From Liolophura sinensis (lineage: Eukaryota > Mollusca > Polyplacophora > Chitonida > Chitonidae), in assembly GCF_032854445.1 (NCBI RefSeq), contig NC_088298.1, forward strand, positions 20,423,295 to 20,487,294: 64,000 bases of DNA, read 5' to 3'. The translations under genes and the position numbers were made by a program. Below, in pieces: positions 42,151 through 55,208 of this stretch; the stretch's first letter is position 1, and every line of letters begins with the position of its first letter. The notes below the pieces were generated by a model. The model did not search any database. It saw nothing but the letters and a program-made list of their open reading frames with translations, and was not told the origin of the DNA.

Positions 42151-42446
42151 CATGCACTGGTTTAGGGCATATCACTGGTTTAGGACATATGAGTGGTTTA
42201 GGGCATATCACTGGTTTAGGGTGTATCACTAGTTTAGGGCGTATCACTGGTTAAGGGCATATCACTGGTTTAGGGCATATCACTGGTTTAGGGTGAATCA
42301 CTGGTTTAGGGCATATCACTGGTTTAGGGCATATCACTGGTTTAGGGTGTATCACTGGTTTAGGGCGTATCACTGGTTTTGAGCATATCACTGGTTTAGG
42401 ACGTATCACTGGTTTAAGACGTATCACTGGTTTAGGGCATATCACG
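42151..42446. repeat. 18-bp minisatellite
   Basis: About sixteen units of 'gcatatcactggtttagg' with variants (gcgtatcac, ggtgtatcac). 18 being divisible by 3, the minus strand reads as repeated KPVICP; no gene is implied. Confidence 0.92.
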
Positions 42447-43401
42447 ATCAACAACATGTCACTCTTGAATGGTGTTCCAGAAATTGCAACTGCTTAACTC
42501 TATCTTCCTTTTTGTTTAAAGCTTGTTTAAAGAGCAAACAATTAAGACAAAACGGAAGTGGAAGGTACTTGCCACGGCAACGGAAATGGTGAGTGGCGTG
42601 AGGTGAATTAGTGCCGCTACAGACCCTCTCTTCCCCCCACCCACCCCAAGTTAACAAGAAAACATGTCCATGTCAGGCACAGTGAATGGCCAAGAATTTG
42701 GAGAGCATCGGAATGCAGAGGTTGCCCTTTTAGTGACATGTCACCATGGCCAGCCACAAGTGCTTTCTGTGAATCAATCAGTTAGAACTCTTCATCAATG
42801 GAGGTACATTTACCCAAATGCTTCTTTCGTGGCCTCCATAATGGCAGAAACAGATGGTTTCTCAACCTATGGCATTTGAGAGGTTTTTGAGAGCTGGCTG
42901 TGTTAAATGGGGACGACAGAAAACAATATTGACTTTTTGTGAGGACCTGGCTCTGATTTGCTGAGGGGCCTGTGACATGAAAATGAAGGCTTAAAGAACT
43001 CAGGGCAGAGCAGAAAGGCCTACATGGTTTTCACATCAACCACCAACCCAAAACAAAACTAACTCTTTTGACACTGACCAAGTGAAGTCTCATCCTATTT
43101 TAACGACAAACTATTTTTACACACTGGGAATACACACTTGACCAACAACTGAAATATAGTATATTCCAAACAATCTGGGTACAACCATCAATACACATGT
43201 ATCTGTGAAAAACTTGTGTTCAGAAAGTTTTACTGTTAACTGATGTGGTATTTAACAAATATCTGCAAAACAGCTCTGCAAACAAGGTCTTGTTCTGACG
43301 ATGATTTATTGCGCTAATTAAATGTATCATCTAGATCCTCAAAGATAATTTGATTCAGCTTGTGCACCAGGTATTACAGTGTCAAGAGGTTAACGGTTTC
43401 T
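42447..43401. other. Gene-free stretch
   Basis: No supported feature; a pyrimidine-rich patch lies at 42628-42650. Confidence 0.5.
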
Positions 43402-43752
43402 AAACACTTGGCAAGCCAGCCACTAGCTCACAACTGGCAGGCTGTTAGCAGACTGTCAGTGGGCTACAACTGTCCATTTTAACGTTACAACCATTGTACT
43501 ATTGCATATAAATAACATAAACACTTGGCAAGCCAGCCACTAGCTCACAACTGGCAGGCTGTTAGCAGACTGTCAGTGGGCTACAACGGTCCATTTTAAC
43601 GTTACAACCATTGTACTATTGCATATAAATAACATAAACACTTGGCAAGCCAGCCACTAGCTCACAACTGGCAGGCTGTTAGCAGACTGTCAGTGGGCTA
43701 CAACGGTCCATTTTAACGTTACAACCATTGTACTATTGCATATAAATAACAA
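43402..43752. repeat. 117-bp tandem triplication
   Basis: Three units starting at 43402, 43519 and 43636, nearly identical ('aaacacttggcaagccagcc' to 'attgcatataaataacat'). Only about one difference is visible (caactgtcc in the first against caacggtcc), so duplication is very recent. Confidence 0.95.
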
Positions 43753-43790
43753 ACATTCTCATACCCATTCTATCTGTTATGGGGATAATG

Positions 43791-44003
43791 TCAATCTTCA
43801 ACCTTTTCATCCCTCAACAAAAGTGCATTTTTCAGTGGAATTTATGCAAATAATTTTTTATTAAAATGACACTACAAATGATTTGTTTGTGTCACAAAAG
43901 ATGCAAGCTTCATAAAACTGTGCAAATTATTTCTCTACACCCCATAGTTCTCTTGGAATATTTCAAAATATTGACTGCAGAAGCAGGTTGAGGAATTAGG
44001 GTA
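43791..44003. mobile_element. MITE subfamily B, copy 1
   Basis: 'tcaatcttcaaccttttcat' at the left, 'gcaggttgaggaattagggt' at the right. The inside differs from the main MITE family ('ttgtgtcacaaaagatgc', 'tttctctacaccccatagtt') but resembles 44812-45036 closely. Confidence 0.75.
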
Positions 44004-44811
44004 GCTGGTCTGTGTGCAGAGTGCACATTACATGAGAAAGATTCACAACAACTTCTTCCAATTAAAGCTTAAAAAAAATGATAATTAGAAAATCTTGGTG
44101 CTATGCATAATCAATGGCATTCAAGATTGCCAATATGATCCAAAAAGTCAACCTTAGAATTAAAACATTTAATTCAGAAAAAAAAAAGAAATAAAATAAA
44201 ATTTCTTCAAGTTCCCGAAAATTTCAAAAAGCAATATTTTAGTACCTTTATTTGCCTACAAAAAATGCACATTGTGGCAAAATTGAGACCATTAACCAGA
44301 ATTTCAGACACTTTTCAGACAATTTTAGAACTGCTAATAATTACCACTTACTTCACTTTCTGGCTATGTTTATTGTAACTTCTTCTGTACTCTATACTAC
44401 ACACAGACCTGGTAGGATGGAAGGATCGAAACAAGCTTGCAAACCCACTGGAACTTCACAACCCTCTACATTCACAGTCTGGAGATTCAAGCTTCCTACA
44501 GAAGACAACTCTGTCTTTAGTTTTATCTTTTTTCCCTTATCCAACATAGTTCGGGTTATCTTCTCCTATCCTATTATCTGCCCCATTACCAGTTATCAGC
44601 ATCATTTGGTTATTCTGGTTTCCAGCAGGTTATTCTGAGAATGCTGGTATCTCAGCCATAACAAGACCTGGCTTTCAACTTACAGGACATTAGCTATACA
44701 TTACTGTGTACACCCAGACAATTATAAAGTCACAACAGATGCCTATCTTAATGCAAATCAGACTGCAGGCGAATGATGGATTGGGTAACTAATCACTCAG
44801 TGTTGGGAATA
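44004..44811. other. Gene-free stretch
   Basis: A 128-codon plus-strand opening at 44252-44638 shows no recognisable protein. Two GTAAGT-like minus donors near 44349 and 44677 are preceded by stops in all frames. Confidence 0.5.
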
Positions 44812-45036
44812 CTGTCAATCTTCAACCTTTTCAACAACCAATGCACTTCTTTTTTCCTTTTCTTTTCAGTGAAACTTATGCACACATTCATCACAAAAAT
44901 GATGCTAAAAATGATTTGGTTGTGTCACAAAAGATGCCAGCTTCATAACACTATGCAAATTATTTCTCTACACTCCATAGTTCTCTCAGAATGTTTCAAA
45001 ATATTGGTTGTAGAAGTGGTTGAAAAGGTTAAAAAA
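44812..45036. mobile_element. MITE subfamily B, copy 2
   Basis: 'tcaatcttcaaccttttcaa', 'gatttggttgtgtcacaaaa', 'tttctctacactccatagtt', 'gaaaaggttaaaaaatta'. Same orientation and about 1 kb from copy 1. Confidence 0.75.
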
Positions 45037-46797
45037 TTAACTTGCACTGAGAGCTCTAATACAGGTAATAAGTACATGTATGTATGGTATGGTTTGCTAA
45101 CAATGCAGCAGTTTCTCTTCCAATAGCACGGGATTAAAATTTACCAAGTTTCAATAAATTGGGATAAAAATGTGTACTTTAAATGAACAGGTGCATAGGT
45201 CTAGGAGAGACTTCTACAGGAAATAAGATCTTGGAGGAGGATGGAGGTTTGAGGAAATGCGGTGGGGGTGGAAGTGGTACTGGAGAGTTGATTTCAACAT
45301 GTCTCAGAACGTTTATCCTTTCAGAAACCTATTCAAAAATATATTTTAAGACACATTTCTACATCATATGCCTAATAAACCTGTTTACCATGTTTTTATT
45401 TTCCATTTCTGTTTTCTTACACACCTGGAAACAAATTAATTTATACAGCAAAATATGAAAAACATTTTTACAGTTTTAGTCTGGCCATTTCCAATTCCAA
45501 TGCATTATATTTCTCAATGCGGAAAGGTTTCATGTATACTAGTGCTGAGGCAAGCTAATGGAAGGGGATGGAGGAGAGAGGGTGGGTTGATGTAGGGAGG
45601 GAGGGATGTTGTAAGAGTTATGGTCAATTGAGCTGAATGGCTTGGAAATGCGTGTAAGCCTCCCCCAGGTGTAGATAACAGAGCGTTGAGAAATTCATCC
45701 TGACTAAAACTGGGTGTGTTGTTCCCTCTCCCAGCTGGCAGCCCATTCCATACAATCAAACATACCCTAAAGATATACCCCAGGAGTGGAGCTGTTCATT
45801 ACTGAGACCTTCTTAAGTTTATCACAAAACCTTTGCCTCAGTCAACAAAAAGAAATGTCTACATAAGCTGAAACCCTTCATGCATTTAACACAAGGTATA
45901 CATAGATCATAATTTCTATTTATTCAATGAGCAACAAATAAACTGAATAAACTGAAGCTGTGGTTTGTGTATGTCTTATGTCATCCAACCCAGCTTCTAA
46001 ATGCCATTGAAATGAGTCTTCATGTATTGATCTGGTCCCATTATAATAACGATGTAAAAAGAATGCAACTCATATACCTACATAAACATGTAGGCCTACA
46101 CACACCGAAAGCTAATCTTTAACCAGTTCTGTTTTCATGGGATATACATCTACATCTGTGCATAATAATAAATTTGAGAGATATGACATTTCTTAATAGC
46201 ATATTCCCTGAAGTTTTGCAGGCCTTCCAGAGGTTTTTCTTAAGGAATGTAAATTTCTGATAGGTGCATACCTGTAAAAAATACTTTGAATACTTTGAAA
46301 TTATGAAAAATAGAAATTAGTTTATTATCACGTATACCTTTCTCAATACCCATCAACCACAAATCACACCCAATTAAGAAGTTTGGTGCTGTGCACATTT
46401 TTTGGGGTATATATGTGCATATAGTTCAGACTTCCACCAGGAACATCAGAAATTCTTCAAGTTCCTGACATTCTGTGAATACATCAGCCTGAAACAGAGG
46501 AGGCTCAGCTGGTGATGGGGGCTGATGGTAGATAGTCAGCCCATATCAACATCACACTTATCTACTTCCCACTGGTCACTGTGTAGACAAAGTTGGGTGG
46601 GGTTTGGGGTGAGGGGATAGAATAAAACCCAACTGACCAAGTCATATAATGTCAAGTTTATGGATTTGGAGAGGTCAAAAGTGAAAGGCTATACATTGCC
46701 CTACTTCTGAGAGGTAGGTTTGAATTTCCTAAGTAACACAGCACCCTGAGTACAATCTACACAAACTAATTCCAGGTGTAGGCTGTCCTGTCATCCT
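45037..46797. other. Gene-free stretch
   Basis: No gene, SINE or MITE recognised; one G-rich patch at 45555-45605. Confidence 0.5.
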
Positions 46798-47105
46798 AAG
46801 CAACTGAGTTCTACTCAACATAGTTAACCTACACGTACTGCTTGTGCTCACAAAACTTTCTGATCCCAAGCAACTGGGTTTAACTAAACGAAGTTGACCT
46901 ACACGTTACGCTTAGGTCGAAAAGTTTGATAAAACTTTTTTAATCCTAAGCAACTGGGTTTAACTCGACAAAGATGACCGACATGTAATGTTTATGTCGA
47001 AAAAAACTGCTAAAGTTCTTTTGATCATAAGCAACTGAGTTTAACTCGATAAAGTTGATCTACATTTAACGCTTATGCTAAAAGTCTGACAAAGCTTTTC
47101 AACAT
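46798..47105. repeat. ~80-bp tandem repeat, four diverged units
   Basis: Units begin 'aagcaactg(a/g)gttt' at 46798, 46868, 46948 and 47029 and share 'gttgacctacacgt' and 'gtcgaaaagtttgataaa'. Divergence is high, so the array is old. Confidence 0.82.
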
Positions 47106-47435
47106 AAACGCGATCTTGAAGAACTGTGACCAACTGGGCGAAAACACATGCAGAGCAACAGAAATGGGTATACAACTGGAAAGGCAGAGCACATTCAATC
47201 TGTATTAACTGCTTCCAATCACCAAAAACCCAGCTGCTCCCAGGTCTAAGGCTTAGTAATTGCAAGAATTGCCATTTATCAAAATTATCGTAAAAACTAC
47301 ATTTACATTTACAGGTATGAATTAACACTTGACTGTAGAGACACACACATGCCAGTTTCTACATTGTTGCTTTGATCAACAGTATCGCATGATTCATAAG
47401 AAACTTGCACGATGAAACTTGCACGACCATCACAA

Positions 47436-47690
47436 ACAAAGACACATACATCACAAGCATAGACACACACATCACAAGCATAGACACACACATCACAAGC
47501 AAAGACAAGTACATCACAAGCAAAGACACACACATCACAAGCATAGACACACACATCACAAGCATAGACACGCACATCACAAGCATAGACAAGTACATCA
47601 CAAGCAAAGACACCCACATCATAACCAAAGACATATATATCACAAGCAAAGATATGTACATCACAATAAAATATGTGTACATCACAAGCA
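47436..47690. repeat. 21-bp minisatellite (CATCACAAGC type)
   Basis: About twelve units of 'acatcacaagcatagacacac'-like sequence with g/a variants. Both strands and several frames stay open because the period is a multiple of three, giving His/Lys- or Val/Cys-rich translations; none looks like a gene. Confidence 0.92.
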
Positions 47691-49200
47691 GAAAATACAG
47701 CGCAATCCTATTCTGATACCTTTCCCTAAAAAATCTGAGCCAATAAGAAAAAAAGCAAAACCACTGTCACATCCAATGAATGCCAAACCTATCAACCAAG
47801 AGCTAACTAAACCTGATACAAGTCGCATTCACAGGGATATGTTTTGAGAACGTCAGTGCCCCGATGGAGCAAAATGGATTGCCACCAGTTGATACAGCAA
47901 GCTTTATCTGTAGAACACTTGAATGACATGTAAAGAGACTGAATTAACCTGGTAATGATCCCCAATGCAAGGGTTCATCAATCAAAGTCCAAATACTGAT
48001 CACCAGTAAACGGGATTTTAGTGGGATAGAAAAATCAGTAGTTAAGTACATGAAAGGAACGATACTTTCTCCAGTTTGGTCACAAAATATCTTTGTTTTC
48101 TTTAAAGAAGTACATGTCTGAACATTTACAGATAACGATTATTGTCACCTATACTCAAGAAGTTTTTACTTATAATATGATGACAGCCAGGTTTTATTAG
48201 TGAAGAAAACAGGAGAGAATGGATTAAACCTTCACCCTTCAGCAAAGGACTGGCAAACTTTTCCACTGTCTGGCACATATGTATGTCGTCTTGGTTGAAG
48301 ACAAAGAATGAAGGAGTTCCATGAATTGACAAATCTTTGGAACACCGAAATAAGACTTTTAACTTGGAAAAAGTGAAAGATTATATAGCTGCTTTGTTTA
48401 AGACTTTGGAAAAATATAAAAACAGATTTGACAGGACAGTAGAAGGCTTTCTTTAACTGACAAAATAAAAAGGAGGGTGATTCAAAACTGGAGAAACAGA
48501 AGATAAAATACAAAGTGTGAAAAATTAAAGCAACTTTTCCAGCCACTCTATCTCCATGCTCAGATTACACACACAATTTCCGTGTGTTTTGTGAACAAGA
48601 TTCCTGCTGAAAACATGATAATTATACAACTTTGAGCAGCCCCTGAATTTGTCAAATCCAGTCAATCCAGTTTTTCTTTCCTTAAGTGACCAATTTATTT
48701 AGGTGCTGTAATTACAATGAGAACCGTTTTTTTAATCAATGAAATGCTTGTGGAATTAAAACAATGGCTTCAAGGGAATGACGCAACAAGGTGATAATGG
48801 TTGCAACGCCTCACGCAATGACCTGTTGCAGGCTCACACAATGGCTAACCTTTAAAAGCATGACCTGTTCAGTTGATTGTGATGATAACCAAATGTTCTG
48901 GAATCAACTACGCAACCGGCATAAAGCCGCGACTCATGATCAATTTCAGTATCTGGACACTGATACGCACAACCAGCAACAATTGGCAGGAACAATGCTA
49001 CGGCTTGTGGCTTTGACATGTTTCCTGAGTTCGCAGAATACAGTCGCATGAGTCATCATCATCCTTGATCTCGTGAGAACGAGCTAGAAACACGCAAGAA
49101 CACCTGGGCATGTGATTATACCTATACGTTTTCCAATTATCATGGGATTGCTCCAATAAACTCTGGACGCATTTCCAGAAGCCAAAACCGTTTTACCTAC
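47691..49200. other. Gene-free stretch
   Basis: No gene or repeat family identified. Confidence 0.5.
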
Positions 49201-49216
49201 AGCGCCATCTTGGCGC
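49201..49216. promoter_or_regulatory. YY1-like palindrome and possible minus-strand donor
   Basis: 'gcgccatcttggcgcc' pairs GCGCCA with TGGCGC around a 3-base centre and contains the YY1-type core GCCATCTT. On the minus strand ...GCTGTAG is followed by GTAAAA (49194-49199), an acceptable splice donor, and TGACTCA lies 12 bases upstream. It could mark a non-coding first exon; there is no further support. Confidence 0.22.
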
Positions 49217-50779
49217 CAGTTATGAGTCACCAAGGTTTTTACAGCCGCTTTTTTTTTTTCTTTCTTTTTTTTTTTAGTCTTTTTTTTGTTCTCGACCCCT
49301 GGTTGCTGTTCCATCTAAATCCTGATGGACAATCATCGCTCCGCTGCACTGTGTTGGACTCTGCAATCAATACACGACAGCAACACCTGCATCTGTGTGC
49401 ATCATTGCAGGACAGCGCTGAAGTACCTCTTAACTGATGCAGGGCAGGCAGTTTATCAATACTCGCAGGGTGTGCAGACAATAGGGCACTAGGGTGACAC
49501 CCACCCAGGGGGAGGATGACTCAGGTGGGATGCCCGCGGATCGTTACAGGTAGATTTATCTGTGTCTATACACTCTCACACACAAAGACTGATCGAAGAA
49601 AGATTGCCAGGCAACAAGAAACTGGACCTCATTCACGCTGGTTCCAAGAACGAGAGAAAAAATCAACACATCCACAGACTATAATTAACAACAACTATAA
49701 TTCCGGCATTGTAAGGAAAAAAACATCTGTTCCATCAGTTAACCTTTCATAAATTCACACAAGAATCATTTTTCTTTTAGTATTATAACTGTGAGAGGCT
49801 AAAGTCCAAAATATCAGATAATATCTGGAGTACAAAAATAAATATTCTGATTTCCTCAAATTAAATTGATTTTTTTTTACATTTATTATTATTTAAGTTG
49901 AAATATTTACTCTGATAAGATGTAGGTTGTAACTGAGTCAAAGTTGAAAATTTGTTATACATACATTTTATGGGCACTAAATTATGGTTAACACATATCT
50001 GGGATTAAGATAGACGAATGATCTTAATCCCAGCAGATAAGTGGATATCAAATGCAATTGGTCACTAATAATGCATGTAAATCACAGCTAAATTTGATGT
50101 GAACTTTTAATTAAACAAAATGTAGTACATATTTCCATTAACAAGAGTGCTGTGTTGAAGAACAATCCCACTAACATCATCCTGGAAAGTTTTTAAACAT
50201 GTAACTTCATGCAAAAGCAAAGACATCCAACATTAAGAAACTAGCTGTTGCTGATCTAGACTGACTCAAATCAAATTATACATGTTCCTCTATAAATTAC
50301 TTGGACTCTCCATTAACAGGCTGATGTATGGGAGGTAAAAAGGAACATCTTATCCTATTCCTTAATCTTGCTAATTCGAAGAGACAACTTGTACTCGTAA
50401 GGAATCATTAACAACCTAATTGTACAGGAAGACTGAGGTTGACCTAGTGCAGGTCGAACATTTTTCTTTTCTTTTTTTTTACTATTTTTACTGCAATAGC
50501 ATGCAGTCAAGGCAATATCCACAACACTAATGCAATTTTTTACTAGCCCATCGTGAAAACTGACAGAGTTACACCCCCTGTTTTTGCGCCCTGGCACCAC
50601 CGACTTGTCGCTCTGCTTGAACTAAACATCTTAAGCATTACACCTAATTATTATATTGCCGACACTTCACCCAAGGTGTTGAGAAAAAGCGCCTAAATAA
50701 ATCAATGGATCAATGTCACACAAAAGAACCATGGTTTAATGGCATGACGAATGTTGCATAAAGTAGACTATAAACATAT
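49217..50779. other. Gene-free stretch
   Basis: Contains T-rich runs at 49249-49290 and the hairpin at 49999-50033. No supported gene. Confidence 0.5.
49999..50033. repeat. Perfect 13-bp-arm hairpin
   Basis: 'ctgggattaagat' and 'atcttaatcccag' are exact reverse complements with a 9-base loop. Pairing can continue outward through TATCTG/CAGATA with a 2-base bulge. Confidence 0.85.
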
Positions 50780-51020
50780 CCAAGGTTCTGGAACTGTAAA
50801 ACATACAGCCATGCAGTGTAGACACCAAGGATCTGGAACTGTAAACCATACAACCATGCAGTGTAGACACCAAGGGCCTGGAACTATAAAACATACAGCC
50901 ATGCATTGTAGACACCAAGGGTCTGGAACTGTAAAACATACAGCCATGCAATGTAGACACCAAGGGTCTGGAACTGTAAAACATACAGCCATGAAGTGTA
51001 GACACCAAGGATCTGTAACA
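50780..51020. repeat. 45-bp minisatellite, five units
   Basis: Units of 45 bp: 'ggtctggaactgtaaaacat', 'acagccatgcagtgtagaca', 'ccaag'. High identity; 45 is a multiple of three, hence repetitive openings on both strands. Confidence 0.92.
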
Positions 51021-53843
51021 GCACTTTTTGTCTGCTACAAATTTCACTACCAGAGCAAAAAAAAAAATGTTTAGCTTACATTCCACAAAATATTACAATT
51101 TTTTGAAATTGTAATTTATTAGTGTTACTTTCTCTTCATCTTTAAATATTTCCACTGTTTCACTATTTTGATCTTTTGAGCCATTATAGCAAGCCTTATT
51201 TATTTATTTATTTATTTATTAAGTAGGCGTTAAATGCAATACATCCTAATGAATATTCATTCACATATTCGTCTTCTCTGGTGGATGAAAAGTTGGGCTA
51301 AGAAAACCACTATTGTTAGCACAAACAAATCCCTGGACTCAAAACTGCACCAGGCAGCAGCAGTGTGAACTGGACTTCTACAAAGCATGCAACCTACCCG
51401 CTATGGCATGGGGAACACTTCCACAAAATCAGGCAGAGATAATAACATCAGTAATATTTACATATCCATATCTGATTTGATTCTCCCAGCTGAGTTGTAA
51501 TGTCAACAAATCAAACTTTTGGGTGGCAGATGGCATTTTTAAAAAACAACATCTATTTCTTTGACACAATTAATTTATCCAAATGTACCTGTAAAAGGTA
51601 ATGTGCACCAGAAATATATGTACACACATGCAAATGTACTTGTTTACATGTATTGTAAAGCTGCTATACTTATATCCTGTGTTTATGTTATAGCAGGCCT
51701 CAAAGGAAGGGATTTAACTCCCTTAGATTTTTCAAAATTATTTTCCAAATGTTTTTTGAAATCTTTCACATCTTTATCAATATCAATAGACAAAATGAGG
51801 AGTTCCCATTTACAGTTTGCTTCTAAAGTGCAATCAAAGCAAAAGGTTACTCAGTAGACATGAGAGCTGTAAATTGAGCAAAAGAGAAGCTGGACCACTG
51901 AATATCTTTGTAACATATGGTGAATGTAACTGTCAACAAATGTATGTGAACAGCTACCTGTTAGACAAAAAACATACCTGAACAGGTAACATGGCCTTTT
52001 AACCATATACATGTAGCCCTGGGTTATTTTCAAACAAATGTACTGTCTGTGTAGATATACATGTACATGGGGCATGTGGGTAAAAACAACCACATGTATG
52101 CATGTGTATTCACATGCAACCTGGCGTTTCTTAGCCTGCCAGCCTAAAACCCCTCCCTTACGATCCAGGGGGGGAAATATAGCCAAGTATAAGCATCAAA
52201 GTTTCAGTTACAACACTCTAACGACGAATGTCATTTCAATTCAGATTCAATTACAACTGCCTGCAAGTCTGTTTGGTTTAAATGAATATAAAGGTCCAGC
52301 AGATGCATGCACGCCATGGGGTAAGTTTCATGTGATACACTGATAGCATGAGTAAAAAAAAAACAAAAGTTTCAATCTCACTATACCTCTCACTACCTTA
52401 GATTGCCGTCATTAAGAGGTTTTTTTTATCAGGTTTTGCTTGACCATACGCCATATGCTTGACTTCTAAATCGAACAAAATATTTCCCCCACAGCATGAG
52501 AGATTTATATAGGGGTATGAAATAGTGGGGAAACAAAAGGGGGAAACTTAACCTAGAAATGAACCCAATGTCACACAGACTACAGTGGATGCAAAACACC
52601 TTTTGGAGTACGCAATTGGAAAACCACTTATATGCATACCTGTAAACATGAGCTATGCGTTACACCTGCTGACTAAATACCAGATATTAAAACACTATTA
52701 TCGCTTCATGAGTACAATGTACAAGGGAAGTAAATACAATACTAAATACTAGATAAAGGTTCATCGATTTCTCCTTGAATACAATATACATACAAAGTAT
52801 AAATACAATACCAAATACAATAACCAAATACAATACCAAATACAATAACCAAATACAAGATATTACAGCGCAACAATCATGCCCTGAACACACTGTACAA
52901 TGAACACAATGGAAGTGAATACAATATACTAAATACAAGACGTTACGGTGCAACTAAAAATCCCTCCAGGTACACGTAAACGAACAACCTGCACAGTAAT
53001 CTCACACTTTACACAGGTAAATTAATCTGTTTAAGGCCAAGGCTCAGGTAATTTGGCTACCTACCTGAATGAGCAGCCCATTCAATCTCGTGAGAACGTT
53101 CCCTGATTATACATGTACCAGACACAAGTCCAGACTGAACGCTTCCCGAGCCCTCCGACAGAGAGGCAAGGTGTCTAAGAATATCACAGTACATGGGAAA
53201 GTACAAGATATCCACTGACCTAACCTGGCCAGGCTAAACCCTCAGCTTTTTTATACCCCTGTGTTTTTACCCAAGGCCAGGCCTCATGCAAACCTGCATG
53301 TATACCTTTCAGAGCTCAGGTGTTGAACACAATCATGTATATGGGTACTACTCAAGGGCTATAGGTACATGTCGATATTTCTGACATGAAAATATTGGCG
53401 GTCACAAAACCATTTGAAATACACCCCCCCCCCCCCCTGCCTCCGCCCCTTCCCAAAAGAAAAAATTAAATCAAAATACACCAGACCTTACCTTATACAA
53501 GCTACCGTTTTGGGAACACACAGATCTACTCCAAAATATAAAGCCTCTTTAAATATCTGTTTAAATCAATTCAATACATGAGATAATCATTTACCTTCAG
53601 AAAACAACAGGGTTTATTCCACCACAGAAGTCTGTGACCAACCTAATGCGAATTTTGTAATGCAGTTTTTTTAGTCTTGCAACGATTGATATTGAAACTC
53701 AAACAACTATACACTGACAAAAAGTTTCAAAACTCTGGGAACACAAACATTAAAAAAAAAAACCCCAAAACACGCCAAAACCAAGCCACGCTTAACCATA
53801 TACAATTGATAAGTCTCAAAACAAATGTAAACCAAAAACATAC
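51021..53843. other. Gene-free stretch, presumed first intron
   Basis: A TTTA run at 51196-51222 starts an unassigned SINE-like sequence. A (caaatacaatac)-type tandem lies at 52796-52858 and a C14 run at 53424-53437. Two minus-strand donor-like sites (53066, 53491) follow short openings but give no convincing exon. Confidence 0.5.
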
Positions 53844-53867
53844 CTTTTCCAAGAAGTGCGAAGACAT
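53844..53867 (-). CDS. NCKAP5: Candidate 5' coding exon of the NCKAP5-like gene
   Basis: On the minus strand, ATG at 53865-53867 (A at -3) opens MSSHFLEK and runs straight to a donor GTATGTTT in phase 0, exactly the phase needed to join exon a at 41178. It would start the protein at MSSHFLEK-REGVAAEL. Against it: vertebrate NCKAP5 has a longer conserved N-terminus, which this exon would not supply, and a match of this length can occur by chance. It may be an alternative start or false. Confidence 0.28.
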
Positions 53868-55004
53868 TCTTAATTTGAAAACAACAATGCAATTGCAGTC
53901 AAATCCGCAAAGACTGTCGCCTGTCTGTGCTTTGATTCAGTGGTAAACAAATGATATGTCTACTGTATAGCTATGAATTCATATATATTATGAGCTTTTA
54001 ACAGGATCTTAATTTCCCAAAAGACCATCCCAAAACTGACCAACCTGACAAAGTTGTTTATTGTGAGGCATGAAAGTTAAGGTGGTCTAGTGCTACTTTG
54101 AAGACAAAGCCATGCAGGAAATTCAAAAAATTAAGCTGCCTGTAATTTCTGTCTATGACATATACATGCAAGATTAACCGGGCTAAAAAAAAGACCTGAA
54201 GAACGGCAAGTGAATTACACCACACTTGGGAAACCTTTGTGTGAAATCTGCCGAAGTCAACGGAGAACTCTTACTAGTGTGCAGTTAAAACTTGCTCCGA
54301 CATGTGGGGAAAAAATTTCTTAATGACTAATTTTTTGATGGAAGGAAAAAAAAAAAAAGAATGCACAACAAACTCCCATTCTTGTTTGGTAACTTTGTTG
54401 TTAAGACAAAAACTTGAAATCTTAATAAACAATAAAATGTTCACACTTTATAGGTAGGGAAAGAAGTGAATTGTTGATTTATTGCTTCATAAACCGCATC
54501 AAAAAGCTTTATCTTTGCAAAAATGAGCCAGATTACCATGTACAGCTCATTCATTTTCATCGTCATCAAAGCTGATCTCTTTTTGTTTCTTCCAAGTCAA
54601 GTTACATAATGACATAATTATTTATAGATGTATTCTTATCAGGAATTAATTCTACAACTCGGGAAATCTTTTGTTTCCCTTAAGTGTTTAATTCTAAAAA
54701 ATCAAATGTTGATGATAGCAAATTCATGAAAAAAAAAACTTGATTGCCTTCCATTAAGACAGGACAAAAACTGGACAGCCAGGAATCCTTTCAACGTTTT
54801 GTTATGGCTAGAAATTTATGGACACTTTCATCATAACAAAGTTTGTTTTTTGCTTAAATAGTTTTTCTAACATGGCAGAGATATAACAGTTCAAGACATC
54901 ATAAAATTAGAATTTAATAACCTTGTTTTTTTTTTTCAAACACTCCTGTTACAATGCTAATTGTGACTCACTTCAAAATCCATCTGCATATATACACTAC
55001 ACTA
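53868..55004. other. Gene-free stretch (5' flank if the candidate start is right)
   Basis: No TATA box with convincing spacing upstream of the candidate start. AT-rich, no repeat family member. Confidence 0.45.
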
Positions 55005-55208
55005 ATCCCTGATTATAACTTTTTCGCATATGAAAGAAAAAATTTCAGAGTACTTTATGCTCACTTTTAATTTAATTTTGAAGACAAAACTACATTGGTT
55101 GGATTGGTAAATTTCAGGGCTTCACAAATCACTCTACAAAGAGTAATGTCTTCAGAATATGCTTGGATAAACACCTTGCAAACATGCGAAAAAGTTGAGG
55201 AATTACAC
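55005..55208. mobile_element. TA-MITE copy 6
   Basis: 'taatccctgattataacttt' at the left, complement of 'gtgtaattcctcaacttttt' at the right; internal 'gacaaaactacattggttgg', 'aatgtcttcagaatatgctt'. Confidence 0.82.

Noticed and set aside
42251-42457. KPVICP-type repeat protein on the minus strand
   Set aside because: An 18-bp minisatellite read in a frame that stays open by period.
44252-44638. 128-codon plus-strand opening
   Set aside because: No recognisable motifs, no splice context, average AT-rich composition.
47359-47847. Val/Cys-rich and His/Lys/Arg-rich openings on both strands
   Set aside because: Period-21 repeat translated in several frames; no start context or family match.
53068-53165. 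Minus-strand candidate start exon (ATGGGCTGCTCATTCAG before GTAGGT)
   Set aside because: Ends in a phase that does not fit exon a; no intermediate exon found.
53493-53546. 54-nt open segment with a GTAAGG donor in phase 0
   Set aside because: No start codon, weak acceptor and no similarity to the NCKAP5 N-terminus.
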